Shown here: piece after piece, positions 7,316 through 14,018 of the stretch | Layout of the letters: each line of letters begins with the position of its first letter | How positions within the stretch are numbered: the first letter of the stretch is position 1 | DNA from: Candidatus Rifleibacteriota bacterium | Lineage (GTDB): Bacteria; UBP17; UBA6191; JACPRK01 | Assembly (NCBI GenBank): GCA_016213865.1 | Contig: JACQZL010000065.1 | Coordinates: 1-25,098, forward strand | Direction: 5' to 3' | DNA length: 25,098 nucleotides | Program-made: the position numbers and the translations under genes | The notes under the pieces: generated by a model | What the model was told of the DNA's origin: nothing | Databases searched by the model: none | What the model saw: only the letters and a program-made list of their open reading frames with translations

Positions 7316-8113
7316 ATGTCGGATCTCGTCAAGGCCGTGCTCCTGGGCATCGTCGAGGGCATCACCGAGTTCCTGCCCATCTCGCCGACGGGCCACATGA
7401 TCTTGGTGGGGCACTGGCTCGAGTTCCCTCAACCCCTGGCCAAGACTTTCGAGATCTTCATCCAGCTCGGGGCCATCCTGGCTGTCGTGGTCTTCTTCTG
7501 GGGCCGGCTCGTGGGTCTGTGCCGCAGCCTCGAGTTGCGAAGGGCCCCCGGGCATCCTGCGGGGCTCGTGCTGATCGCCTTCGTCCCGGCCGCCGCCGTG
7601 GGGTTCGCGGTTCACCACTACGTCGAGGAGCACCTCGAGACGCCTGCCGTGGTGGCCGCGGCGCTGATTGTCGGAGGGGTGGCCATCGAGGTCATCGAGC
7701 GGCGCTTCCGCTCGCCCACAACGCAGTCACTGGAGTCCGTCACCTTGCGGCAGGCGGTCCTGATAGGGCTGGCGCAGTGCGCCGCGCTCATCCCGGGCGT
7801 GTCGCGCTCGGCGGCGACGATCATGGGCGGCCTGATGGCCGGGCTGTCGCTGCCGGTCGCGGCCGAGTTCAGCTTCTTCCTGGCGATACCGACGATGGCC
7901 GCCGCCAGTTGTTACTCCCTCCTCAAGGCCCTGCCCACGCTGCACGGGGCCGACTTCCAGTTGCTGGCGGTCGGGTTCGTGACGGCCTTCGTCGTGGCCT
8001 GGCTGGTGGTCGCCGCGTTCATGCGGTTCATCCAAACGCACAGCTTCAGGGTCTTTGCGGTCTACCGCGTGATCCTGGGCCTCCTGGTGCTGGCTCTCGT
8101 TGCCGGCCGGTAG
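7316..8113 (+). CDS. uppP: Undecaprenyl-diphosphatase UppP (BacA family)
   Basis: UppP removes a phosphate from undecaprenyl diphosphate on the outer face of the membrane, recycling the lipid carrier used for peptidoglycan and other glycans. The 265-residue protein has both signatures: GIVEGITEFLPISPTGHMIL near the N-terminus (the usual LPVSSTGH reads LPISPTGH) and PGVSRSAATI around residues 160-170. About seven to eight hydrophobic segments and the length match the family. The start ATG 7316 is set by the N-terminal motif and by TATCCT 7 nt upstream; the frame is open to 7208, but that part is repeat sequence. The gene stands alone and converges with msrA. It is functionally linked to the flippase and glycan operon at 17016-21466, which also uses lipid-carried sugars. 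Confidence 0.95.
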   Translation: MSDLVKAVLLGIVEGITEFLPISPTGHMILVGHWLEFPQPLAKTFEIFIQLGAILAVVVFFWGRLVGLCRSLELRRAPGHPAGLVLIAFVPAAAVGFAVHHYVEEHLETPAVVAAALIVGGVAIEVIERRFRSPTTQSLESVTLRQAVLIGLAQCAALIPGVSRSAATIMGGLMAGLSLPVAAEFSFFLAIPTMAAASCYSLLKALPTLHGADFQLLAVGFVTAFVVAWLVVAAFMRFIQTHSFRVFAVYRVILGLLVLALVAGR

Positions 8114-8129
8114 CCCCGCAGTCCGGGGC
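8113..8129. terminator. Hairpin between convergent uppP and msrA
   Basis: GCCCCG (8113-8118) pairs with CGGGGC (8124-8129) around the loop CAGTC in the 19-nt gap between the two convergent stops. There is no T-tract. Position suggests a shared terminator. Confidence 0.35.
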
Positions 8130-8132
8130 CGG

Positions 8133-8785
8133 TCATGGGGACTTCAGCTTCCCGCGGAAGACCTCTCGGAACTTCTCGACCTTCGGCCCGATGACCAGGC
8201 GGCAGTAGGGCCGCTCGCCGTTCAGCCGGAAGTAGTCCTGGTGGTAGTCCTCGGCCCGGTAGAACCCGCGGAAGGGTTCCACGGCGGTGACCACCGGCGC
8301 TGAGAACGCTCCCGAGGCATCAAGCTTCTTTCGGTATTCCTCGGCCAGTTGGCGCTGGCGGTCGGAGTGGAAGAAGACGACCGAGCGGTACTGGCTGCCC
8401 ACGTCGCTTCCTTGGCGGTCGGGTGTCGTGGGGTCGTGAGTCTTCCAGAACACTTCCAGGAGGTCCTCGAAGCGCAGGCGGGCCGGATCGTAGCGGATCT
8501 GGCAGACTTCGGCGTGGCCCGTGCGGCCCGTGCACACATCCTCGTAGGTCGGGTCGGCGGTGCGTCCGCCGCTGTAGCCGCTCTCGACCGAGAGCACACC
8601 GTCCAGTTCGGCGAAGACGGCCTCGACGCACCAGAAGCAGCCGGCGCCTTCGACGTCATGGGAGTGGTCACCTCGCCGGCAATGGGCGGGTCTGCCCGGA
8701 CGGCCCGGAGGCCAACGGCCACCACGGCCGAGGCCGCCAGGGCCGCCAGGAACCGCCTCGCCGCGATGGACTGCGAGACCGACAT
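8133..8785 (-). CDS. msrA: Peptide-methionine (S)-S-oxide reductase MsrA, exported form; reading frame broken near 8650
   Basis: MsrA reduces Met-S-sulfoxide in proteins. The enzyme part is complete: GAGCFWCVEAVF with the catalytic Cys, ESGYSGG, YEDVCTGRTGHAEV, GSQYRS, FYRAEDYHQDYF, and a Cys in ERPYCRLVIGPK. However, its frame has no ATG, GTG or TTG upstream of GAGCFWC. The only plausible N-terminus is in another frame: ATG at 8785, encoding a signal peptide with twin arginines (AARRFLAALAASAVV) and continuing ADPPIAGEVTTPMTSK. Joining the two needs a one-base backward shift near 8643-8660. The beta strand that usually precedes GAGCFWC (AxF) is also missing, which a 10-nt deletion between GGCG repeats would explain. 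So it is either a recent pseudogene or a sequence error. The start at 8785 has TACCTT 8 nt upstream and no Shine-Dalgarno. Confidence 0.82.
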
Positions 8786-8793
8786 CGAACGTC

Positions 8794-8799
8794 AAGGTA
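8794..8799 (-). promoter_or_regulatory. -10 element of a probable leaderless promoter (msrA)
   Basis: TACCTT on the minus strand lies 8 nt before the ATG at 8785 and there is no Shine-Dalgarno. It sits in the 33-nt gap after the TPR membrane gene, so msrA may have its own promoter besides any read-through. Confidence 0.4.
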
Positions 8800-8818
8800 C
8801 CGCCGTCCCTGGAGCCTG

Positions 8819-9955
8819 CTACCTCCCTCGCCGCCACTGACCCAGGAGCCAGGCCGCGTTGGCTGCGAAGGCCGCCGGAAGCAGCCAGCCCACGATCGAC
8901 ACGTACCACCAGCCGAACGGCTCCCACGTCACCGAATAACCGCCGCCGAACATCGTCTCGAACAGGTGGGGCGTGATCATCGCACTGAAGGGACCGATGC
9001 CCGCCGGGCCCCAGGACGACGAGGCTTTTTCGAGGCCGAGGCCGGCAATCGCGCCGAGGACGGCCGCCGCGACCATGGCGGCCCCGGCCAGGGCCGCACC
9101 CCTGAGGAACGGCTTGAACCCGGGCAGGGCCAACGCCAGCAGATGGCGAGCCACGAATCGCACCAACGGCTCCCGCGGTCGCTCGAGGAACTCCTCGTCG
9201 TCCCAGGCGGGCTCCAGTCCCTCCAGACCGGACCTCGAAGGCCGTTGCTCCGAGGCGATGGCGGTCGTTTCGGCCGCCGGGGCGCGCCTCCCCAGCAACC
9301 CCGGCACGCTGACGCCGCACACCCACAGGCAGAAGAGCACCCAGGCCAACAGCAGATCCGAACTGTGCGACCCACGGAGCGAGCTGTCGAGGCACCGCCA
9401 GAAGTGCCGCAAGCCGCCCCACGGCGACCGGGCCAGCTCGCCCCGAACAGCCGTGACCACCCGCTCCCGCCCCGGCGGGATGGCCAGCTCGCCCTTTCGA
9501 GCGTGGGCCGCAATCTGGCCGATGGCGTCATCGGTTGTCACGCCCGCCGGCAGAAGGCCATCCAGGTTGTAGTCGGCCCAGGGCTGCCCGAGCTCGCGGG
9601 CTCGCCTCCAGCTATTGCGGGCCTCCTCGAGCTTGCCGGCGCGAGCCAGGGCCGTTCCCAGGTTGAACCAGGCCTCTCCGTCCGAGCGGAACGGGCCTTC
9701 CGGAGCCACCAGGCTCTGGAACCCCGTGACGGCCTTGCCGGCCTGCCCACTTCGCAGCCACCCGAACGCCTCCAGGTAACCGATCGCCGCGCCCTGCTCC
9801 CCGTGGCGCGGGCGGGACGCGAAGAACTCCAGCGCGTCGGGCCTGTCGAGCTGTCCCATGAAGGCTGCAGCGGGGATCTCCCACTCACGCATCAGGATGC
9901 CGACTGTGCCCACGACCCAGACGAAGCCGAGCCAGCTCGCAGTGGCACAAACCAT
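8819..9955 (-). CDS. C-terminal part of the TPR/membrane protein (separated from its N-terminal part by a frameshift)
   Basis: Coding character in this frame starts near 10035, at residues reading LHSPRFAWVSPRQALALM. The first ATG in the frame is at 9955, and the coordinates given are from that ATG. It contains a membrane segment (ASWLGFVWVVGTVGILM), a TPR-like helical pair (WFNLGTALARAGKLEEARN), then a hydrophobic segment (LLLAWVLFCLWVCGV), an acidic/proline linker, another hydrophobic stretch (AGAAMVAAAVLGAIAGL) and a final one (WWYVSIVGWLLPAAFAANA). No enzyme motif is visible. The part upstream of 9955 in this frame is protein-like only back to the point where the frame of the 9892-10911 gene loses coding character. 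One protein of about 700 residues was therefore probably split by a single-base loss. It resembles TPR proteins of Bat-type or envelope-stress operons in organisation only. Function unknown. Confidence 0.7.
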   Translation of the reverse strand: MVCATASWLGFVWVVGTVGILMREWEIPAAAFMGQLDRPDALEFFASRPRHGEQGAAIGYLEAFGWLRSGQAGKAVTGFQSLVAPEGPFRSDGEAWFNLGTALARAGKLEEARNSWRRARELGQPWADYNLDGLLPAGVTTDDAIGQIAAHARKGELAIPPGRERVVTAVRGELARSPWGGLRHFWRCLDSSLRGSHSSDLLLAWVLFCLWVCGVSVPGLLGRRAPAAETTAIASEQRPSRSGLEGLEPAWDDEEFLERPREPLVRFVARHLLALALPGFKPFLRGAALAGAAMVAAAVLGAIAGLGLEKASSSWGPAGIGPFSAMITPHLFETMFGGGYSVTWEPFGWWYVSIVGWLLPAAFAANAAWLLGQWRRGR

Positions 9956-10911
9956 GAGCGCCAGGGCCTGGCGAGGCGACACCCAGGCAAAGCGAGGGCT
10001 GTGGAGCCATCGCAGTCGAGCCAGAGCAGCGCCATCAGGAGCAGCATCGCGCAAGTGGCCCCGAGTCCGACCACCAGCCCGAGGTCGACCGAGTAGATGG
10101 TCGCCCGAGCATCGAGGGCCCAGGGCCCGTCGAAGGCGTCCTCGGCCCGGGCTCGCGCCCTCGCCGCCTCGGCAGGCCGTCCGGTCGCCTCGAAGTGGTG
10201 CGCGGCCTTCGTGTGCAGGACGTAGAGTTCCTCGGAAGCGGGGCCCAGCGTCATCATCCAGCGGTAGAGCTGCTCCACTCGCTGAACGCGGCCTGCTCGC
10301 TGGTGGCTTTCGGCAGCCGCGCCAAGGAAGAGGGCAGGCGACGTGACGATGGGCCAGGCCGTGTCCATCCGATAACCGGCCCGGGCGAACTCGGTCTTGG
10401 CCCTGCTGTACCACCGCTCGGCAAGCTCGGGCAAGTTGGCGATATCGAACCGGCACCCTGCCCATACCAGCCGCCAGGGGAAGAAACTCGTTCGGCAGTC
10501 GGCGGCCTCGATTGCAGCCACGGCCGCCGCCGGTTGGTCCCACCGCAGCATCGCCAGGCCGTAACTTCGCAAGAAGGTCTCGGGGCCCCGATAGGTCGAA
10601 AGGCGCGACGCGAGTCTCTCCCGAACGGCCGGGGCCGCCGTCACGGCGCCGGCGGCTTGCTTGCCCGAACACCCGATGAGGTCGGCGAACTGCTTTTCGG
10701 GCATCGCCAGAAACGCAGCCAGCCTGGCGGTCTCGTCGAGCCGCAGGGCCCGGAGCGACTTGAGCCACCCGCCCACGGTCTGCGGCGGAGTCGTCGAGGC
10801 GGCCGGCTCTCCGGCGAGGAGAGCGGCCGTGCCCAGGAGAAGACAGGCCAGGCCAAGACCGAGCCGGCTCATCCGGCGGTACGAGTCCTGCGGAACACGG
10901 GTCAGGGACAT
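9892..10911 (-). CDS. N-terminal part of a TPR/membrane protein in the ECF operon
   Basis: The start ATG 10911 is fixed by AGGAGG 8 nt upstream. A signal or anchor segment (LGLGLACLLLGTAALLAG) follows a short basic N-terminus. The next ~230 residues are Ala/Leu/Glu-rich helical repeats (e.g. LAERWYSRAKTEFARAG, RVQRVEQLYRWMMTLG, EATGRPAEAARARARAE) consistent with degenerate tetratricopeptide repeats. They end in a membrane segment, VGLGATCAMLLLMAL. After that the frame gives about 35 residues of Ser/Arg/Gly-rich sequence typical of an out-of-frame read, while the -1 frame becomes protein-like. The real product most likely continues into the segment ending at 8819. It lies 48 nt downstream of the anti-sigma gene and is probably co-transcribed with the sigma pair. 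The domain after the signal peptide is presumably extracytoplasmic. Confidence 0.72.
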   Translation of the reverse strand: MSLTRVPQDSYRRMSRLGLGLACLLLGTAALLAGEPAASTTPPQTVGGWLKSLRALRLDETARLAAFLAMPEKQFADLIGCSGKQAAGAVTAAPAVRERLASRLSTYRGPETFLRSYGLAMLRWDQPAAAVAAIEAADCRTSFFPWRLVWAGCRFDIANLPELAERWYSRAKTEFARAGYRMDTAWPIVTSPALFLGAAAESHQRAGRVQRVEQLYRWMMTLGPASEELYVLHTKAAHHFEATGRPAEAARARARAEDAFDGPWALDARATIYSVDLGLVVGLGATCAMLLLMALLWLDCDGSTALALPGCRLARPWRSWFVPLRAGSASSGSWAQSAS

Positions 10912-10959
10912 CTGGAGGTCCTCCTCTTGGAAACGTCACGAATCGGGGAAGTTCGGAGC

Positions 10960-11352
10960 TCAGCCAAGGCGGTCGACGCCGCCCAGCCAGGAGGGCCAAC
11001 CTTGCGGTAAGCTCTCCCAGACGGACAGGCTGGACACCGCCAGCATCAGGGCCAACGCCAGCAGTGCCGCCGGCGCCAGCTCGAGGTTGGGTGGTAGACA
11101 CCAGGACGCCAGCCGCACGTACCACGATGCAGTCGGCAGGGACGGTAGCAATCGATCCCACAGAGGCGGCGAAACAGCGGCCGTGGCAGCCACCTCGCGG
11201 TTCAAGCGCCCCACGAAGTCGAACAGCTCGCGGCAGGAGGGGCAGGCGGCCACGTGGGCCCTGGCGGCCACCGGGTCGCCCGCCTGCCCGTCGGCAAGGG
11301 CACACACGGCTTCTCCCCAGGAACACTCGGACGGGGTGCCGTTGGCTACCAT
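10960..11352 (-). CDS. Zinc-finger anti-sigma factor, single-pass membrane protein
   Basis: This 130-residue protein carries the ZAS-type zinc motif HVAACPSC (HxxxCxxC) near residues 28-35, preceded by a helix (GEAVCALADGQ), the usual sigma-binding fold. A single membrane segment (APAALLALALMLAVSSL) lies near residues 90-110, leaving a short C-terminal tail outside. Its ATG overlaps the last codons of the sigma gene (shared ATGGTAG, 11346-11352), so translation is coupled and the two proteins should be made in a fixed ratio. By family, it should hold the ECF sigma factor inactive at the membrane until an envelope signal or oxidation of the zinc site releases it. The TPR membrane protein downstream is a natural partner or target. 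Confidence 0.88.
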   Translation of the reverse strand: MVANGTPSECSWGEAVCALADGQAGDPVAARAHVAACPSCRELFDFVGRLNREVAATAAVSPPLWDRLLPSLPTASWYVRLASWCLPPNLELAPAALLALALMLAVSSLSVWESLPQGWPSWLGGVDRLG

Positions 11353-11942
11353 TTGAGAAACTCCTTCAGTCTGCAGCGGGCCCTGTAGAGGCGCCCGCGG
11401 ATCTCGTCTCGGGTGGCCCGGAACACGCGTCCCAGGTCTTCGTAGGAGGTGTCTTGCTGGGCCGCCATGACGACCAGCGCGCGTTCGGCGGGAGCGAGCC
11501 TGGCCAGACCCCGCTCCAGATCCGAGGCGCCCTCGCGGTCCTGGGGCTGGGCCTGGGTCCCAGCCAGGGCGTCGTCGAGGCCCTCCAGGCTGACCGTCCT
11601 CCCGGGCCGCTCCAGCACATTGAGACACCGGTTCACGGCTATCCGACGGATCCAGGTTGCCAGAGAGGCATCCTTTCGAAATCTATGGAGGTTCAGGAAC
11701 ACGCGTTCGAACACCTCTTGGGCAACGTCGTCGGCTCCGTGGTCGTCCCGCAGCATCCGTCGGGCAACGCCGCGGACCATGGGGCAGTAAGTCTCGAATA
11801 GTTCGCGGCAGGCGTCGGGTTGTCCTTCCACGCACTGCCGGATGAGGTTGGCTTCGTCCAGGGTCGTCTCACCTGCTGTCATCTCATCTGACAGGTTCGG
11901 GAGTGAACCGTCACGCAAAAAGTCGTCGGCACCGGGGGGCAT
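11346..11942 (-). CDS. ECF-family RNA polymerase sigma factor
   Basis: This is a 198-residue sigma-70 family protein with only regions 2 and 4, as in the ECF group. Region 2 covers ELFETYCPMVRGVARRM through DDVAQEVFERVF and ATWIRRIAVNRCLN (promoter melting and -10 recognition). Region 4 covers LAPAERALVVMAAQQDTSYEDLG through RGRLYRARCRLKEF (helix-turn-helix for the -35). The linker between them is short. I give the first ATG at 11942, but the conserved part begins about residue 28, and ATG at 11882 (MTAGETT, after GATGAG) is an alternative start. TAGACT lies 15 nt upstream of 11942 and could be its -10. It heads an operon with its anti-sigma factor and the TPR membrane protein. Both exported Met-sulfoxide reductases flank the operon. 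Confidence 0.93.
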   Translation of the reverse strand: MPPGADDFLRDGSLPNLSDEMTAGETTLDEANLIRQCVEGQPDACRELFETYCPMVRGVARRMLRDDHGADDVAQEVFERVFLNLHRFRKDASLATWIRRIAVNRCLNVLERPGRTVSLEGLDDALAGTQAQPQDREGASDLERGLARLAPAERALVVMAAQQDTSYEDLGRVFRATRDEIRGRLYRARCRLKEFLKW

Positions 11943-12320
11943 ACTCTGCGCATGGGTAGTCTAATGGCCCATCCAGAGCCGGAACCGGTGGCCGGTGACA
12001 GGCAACCGGTTGCCAGTAGCCAGTAGTCGGTGATGCCGGATCGCCGGCAGGCTGCGGACGGTTGCCAAGGGGATCGTCATCCAGCGGCAGTCTCGCGCTC
12101 GTGTGGTCCCATCTGCGGGCTCGTTCGGCGTCCTCTGCGAACCAACCAGCAGCCCATCTGGAGCCCTGCAACGAGCCCTCGCTACCGGCTACCGGCTACT
12201 TGTTCCGGCCGCACTCGGAAAACTACCCACGCGTGAAGCATGCACCCCCGGCACCGCCCGACCTTGCAGGGAGGCGGCAACTGCGGTAGGGTTCACGATC
12301 GCGGGAGCATCCCGGGTGGT
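11943..12320. other. Divergent intergenic region between ECF sigma gene and msrB, with inverted repeats
   Basis: The region is bounded inside by GCCGGAAC (11978-11985) and its inverse GTTCCGGC (12202-12209). Within it are a perfect palindrome GGCAACCGGTTGCC (12001-12014), a heptamer tandem GCCAGTA x2 (12012-12025) and an inverted partner, TACCGGC-type tandem (12181-12199). The unique core between them (about 12030-12180) has no recognisable gene. A minus-strand frame crossing it (11911-12171) is mostly repeat-derived. Confidence 0.5.
11978..12209. repeat. 232-bp element bounded by 8-bp inverted repeats
   Basis: Terminal GCCGGAAC / GTTCCGGC repeats and sub-terminal inverted heptamer tandems (GCCAGTA-type left, TACCGGC-type right) give the stretch a nested inverted-repeat structure, like a small non-coding dispersed element. 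There is no transposase and no obvious target-site duplication. Confidence 0.4.
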
Positions 12321-12866
12321 ATGGATTCGAGTTCTCGAAAAAGACGCCTGCTCCGGACCGCCTTGGTGGCGGGGGGCATGAGCGTCGCGGTGATCCTCAT
12401 GAAGTCCGCTATCCCAAGCCAGGCCACGCCTCCTGGCGCCGTGGCAGGAGAGTTGCCTTCGAAGCTGGACCCGGTTTGGGCCAACCGGCCGGAGTCCGAG
12501 TGGCGTCGCGGCCTGACCGACGAGCAGTATCGGGTCCTCCGGCAGAAGGCCACGGAGCGCCCGTTCACGGGCAAGTACTGGAACCACCACGACCGCGGCT
12601 TCTATCGCTGCGCGGCATGCGGCCTGGTCCTCTTCGATTCCGAGTGCAAGTTCGATTCGGGAACGGGGTGGCCCAGCTTCTACAAGGCCACCCGCATGGA
12701 CGCGGTCGCCGAGGAGCCCGACGACAGCCTGTTGTCGAGCCGGATCGAGGTGCACTGCTCTCGCTGCGGAGGCCATCTGGGCCATCTCTTCAAGGACGGC
12801 CCTCCCCCGACCGGCCTGCGGTACTGCGTGAACTCGGCTTCCCTGGTCTTCGAGTCGTCGAAGTAG
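12321..12866 (+). CDS. msrB: Peptide-methionine (R)-S-oxide reductase MsrB, membrane-anchored or exported
   Basis: MsrB reduces Met-R-sulfoxide in proteins, complementing MsrA. The 181-residue protein begins with a basic N-terminus (SSRKRRLL) and a hydrophobic segment ([15 protein letters not shown]), so the enzyme faces the periplasm. The MsrB core follows: [22 protein letters not shown], then CAAC and CSRC (the four Cys of the structural zinc site), GTGWPSF, GHLGHLF, and RYCVNSASL with the catalytic Cys. All expected residues are present and the length of the core is normal. ATG 12321 is preferred because it directly precedes the anchor and has GGGTGG just upstream; the frame is open to 12240 without protein-like sequence. 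It is divergent from the ECF operon and convergent with the pentapeptide lipoprotein gene, from which a strong hairpin separates it. Confidence 0.94.
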   Translation: MDSSSRKRRLLRTALVAGGMSVAVILMKSAIPSQATPPGAVAGELPSKLDPVWANRPESEWRRGLTDEQYRVLRQKATERPFTGKYWNHHDRGFYRCAACGLVLFDSECKFDSGTGWPSFYKATRMDAVAEEPDDSLLSSRIEVHCSRCGGHLGHLFKDGPPPTGLRYCVNSASLVFESSK

Positions 12867-12963
12867 CGTAAGCGCCTGGCCGAGCAGTCCCGGCGGCCCT
12901 TTCAGAGGTGCTCCCGGGAGGTCCTGCAGCGGTCCGCTCGAGTGGTCAGATGAACTCGTAAGA

Positions 12964-12991
12964 CGAGGCCAGGTCTCGCGACCTGGCCTCG
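12964..12991. terminator. Strong hairpin between convergent msrB and the pentapeptide lipoprotein gene
   Basis: A perfect 12-bp inverted repeat, CGAGGCCAGGTC / GACCTGGCCTCG, has the 4-nt loop TCGC. It lies 21 nt past the lipoprotein stop (minus strand) and 97 nt past the msrB stop, so it can serve both. There is no long T-tract. Confidence 0.7.
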
Positions 12992-13012
12992 GGTATCGTC
13001 TATCGGGTGGGC

Positions 13013-13837
13013 TTACTTGTTGGTGGTCGTTGCCGTCGTGGGGGCCGTGGACTGCGCGGCCGGGGCGGCGGGGACGAGCCCCCTGCGATAGGTCGTGAGG
13101 GCGTTGATGGCGGCCTGGTAGGCCTCGAAAGCGGCCTGTCGCTTGCCGGCATCGGCGGGCACGGCCTTCATCGCATCCATGTAGGCCTGGTAGGCAGCCT
13201 TGTAGGCGGCCTCGAGCTTCGCACCGTCCTGCGGGTTGGGCCCGGTCTTGGCGGGGGCCGCGGCGCCCGTGGTGGAGCCGGTCCCGCCGGTCGACGTGGT
13301 GGCGGTGGTCGGGCTGGCGGCGCCGGTGGACGTGTTCAGCGTGCGGTCGTGTCCACGGTCGTAACGCCCGTAGCGGTCGTATCCGCGCCGGTTGAACCCC
13401 TGGCGGTCGAAGCCGTTGCGGTCGAAGCCGTCGCGATCATAGCCCTGGCGATCGAAGCCCTGGCGGTCGCGACCCGTGCGATCGAACCCGGCGCGATCGA
13501 AGCCGTCCTTGCCAAAGCCGGTCTTGTCGAAACCGTCGCGGGTGAACCCGTCATGGTTGTAGCCCTGCGGGTTGTAGCCTTCGCGGTTGTAGCCTTGCCG
13601 GTCGTAGCCAAGCTTGTCATAGCCTTGGCGGTCGTAGCCCTGGGCGTCGAAACCCTGTCGGTCGTACCCCTCCCGGTCGTAGACCGGCGGCTGGGCGATG
13701 GAACCGTCGTAGCCGCCAGGCCCGCCCTGGCCGGGGCCGCCACCCGTGCCGCCCGTGTCCTGGGACGACCCGCCGCACCCGGCCAGCAGCAGTGGGACTG
13801 CCAGTGCCAGTGCCACCAGGATCGATGTGCGCGCCAT
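13013..13837 (-). CDS. Lipoprotein with 21 tandem [YF]-D-R-x-G pentapeptides
   Basis: This 274-residue protein starts at ATG 13837, fixed by AGGAGG 8 nt upstream. A lipoprotein signal peptide ends at LLAGC with the lipidated Cys21. A Gly/Ser/Gln-rich linker follows, then residues 53-157 are 21 uninterrupted five-residue repeats of consensus [YF]-[DN]-[RK]-x-G. Next is a Thr/Ala/Gly-rich spacer (about 170-205) and a short Ala-rich helical segment (LEAAYKAAYQAYMDAMKA ... AAFEAYQAAINALTTYRR) before a Thr-rich tail. The repeat unit alternates an aromatic residue with an acid-base pair, so the array is nearly charge-neutral and low in complexity. That suits a flexible adhesive or matrix-binding stalk anchored to a membrane. 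I do not recognise a named family, and function is unknown. Confidence 0.85.
   Translation of the reverse strand: MARTSILVALALAVPLLLAGCGGSSQDTGGTGGGPGQGGPGGYDGSIAQPPVYDREGYDRQGFDAQGYDRQGYDKLGYDRQGYNREGYNPQGYNHDGFTRDGFDKTGFGKDGFDRAGFDRTGRDRQGFDRQGYDRDGFDRNGFDRQGFNRRGYDRYGRYDRGHDRTLNTSTGAASPTTATTSTGGTGSTTGAAAPAKTGPNPQDGAKLEAAYKAAYQAYMDAMKAVPADAGKRQAAFEAYQAAINALTTYRRGLVPAAPAAQSTAPTTATTTNK
13367..13681 (-). repeat. 15-bp tandem coding repeat (21 units)
   Basis: The DNA encoding the 21 pentapeptides is a degenerate 15-nt tandem repeat; a common unit on the minus strand reads TACGACCGGCAAGGC-like with third-base variation. Variation at synonymous and the fourth-residue positions shows the array is not a fresh slippage product. 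Confidence 0.8.
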
Positions 13838-14005
13838 TTTCGGTTCCTCCTTCACTTGCTCCGTCCGGACTGCCGCGACTGACCCAAACCAGTGAAGCCG
13901 GGCAGATTCCGCCGGATCTTTTGAGATCGGTTTCGATTCCTTCTACCGCCATGACCGCGTCGAGGTTGCACGCGGGTCACATTTTGGGCCGCAACGGCAG
14001 CGTGA

Positions 14006-14011
14006 TACGAT
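14006..14011 (+). promoter_or_regulatory. Extended -10 of a probable leaderless promoter (14019 gene)
   Basis: TGATACGAT (14003-14011) is an extended -10. TACGAT is 7 nt before ATG 14019, and a possible -35 TTGGGC (13984-13989) lies 16 nt upstream. The -10 overlaps the other candidate start at 14010, which argues that 14019 is the real one. Confidence 0.5.
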
Positions 14012-14018
14012 GAGCGCC

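Noticed and set aside
9892..10050. Programmed -1 frameshift in the TPR protein
   Set aside because: No slippery heptamer or adjacent strong pseudoknot-like structure is visible at the switch; an indel or sequence error is simpler.
11911..12171. 86-codon minus-strand frame upstream of the ECF sigma gene
   Set aside because: It overlaps the sigma start in another frame and about half of it is translated inverted-repeat sequence; no homologous motif was recognised.
13367..13681. CRISPR-like periodic sequence
   Set aside because: The 15-nt period encodes in-frame pentapeptides inside a lipoprotein; there are no conserved repeats with unique spacers.
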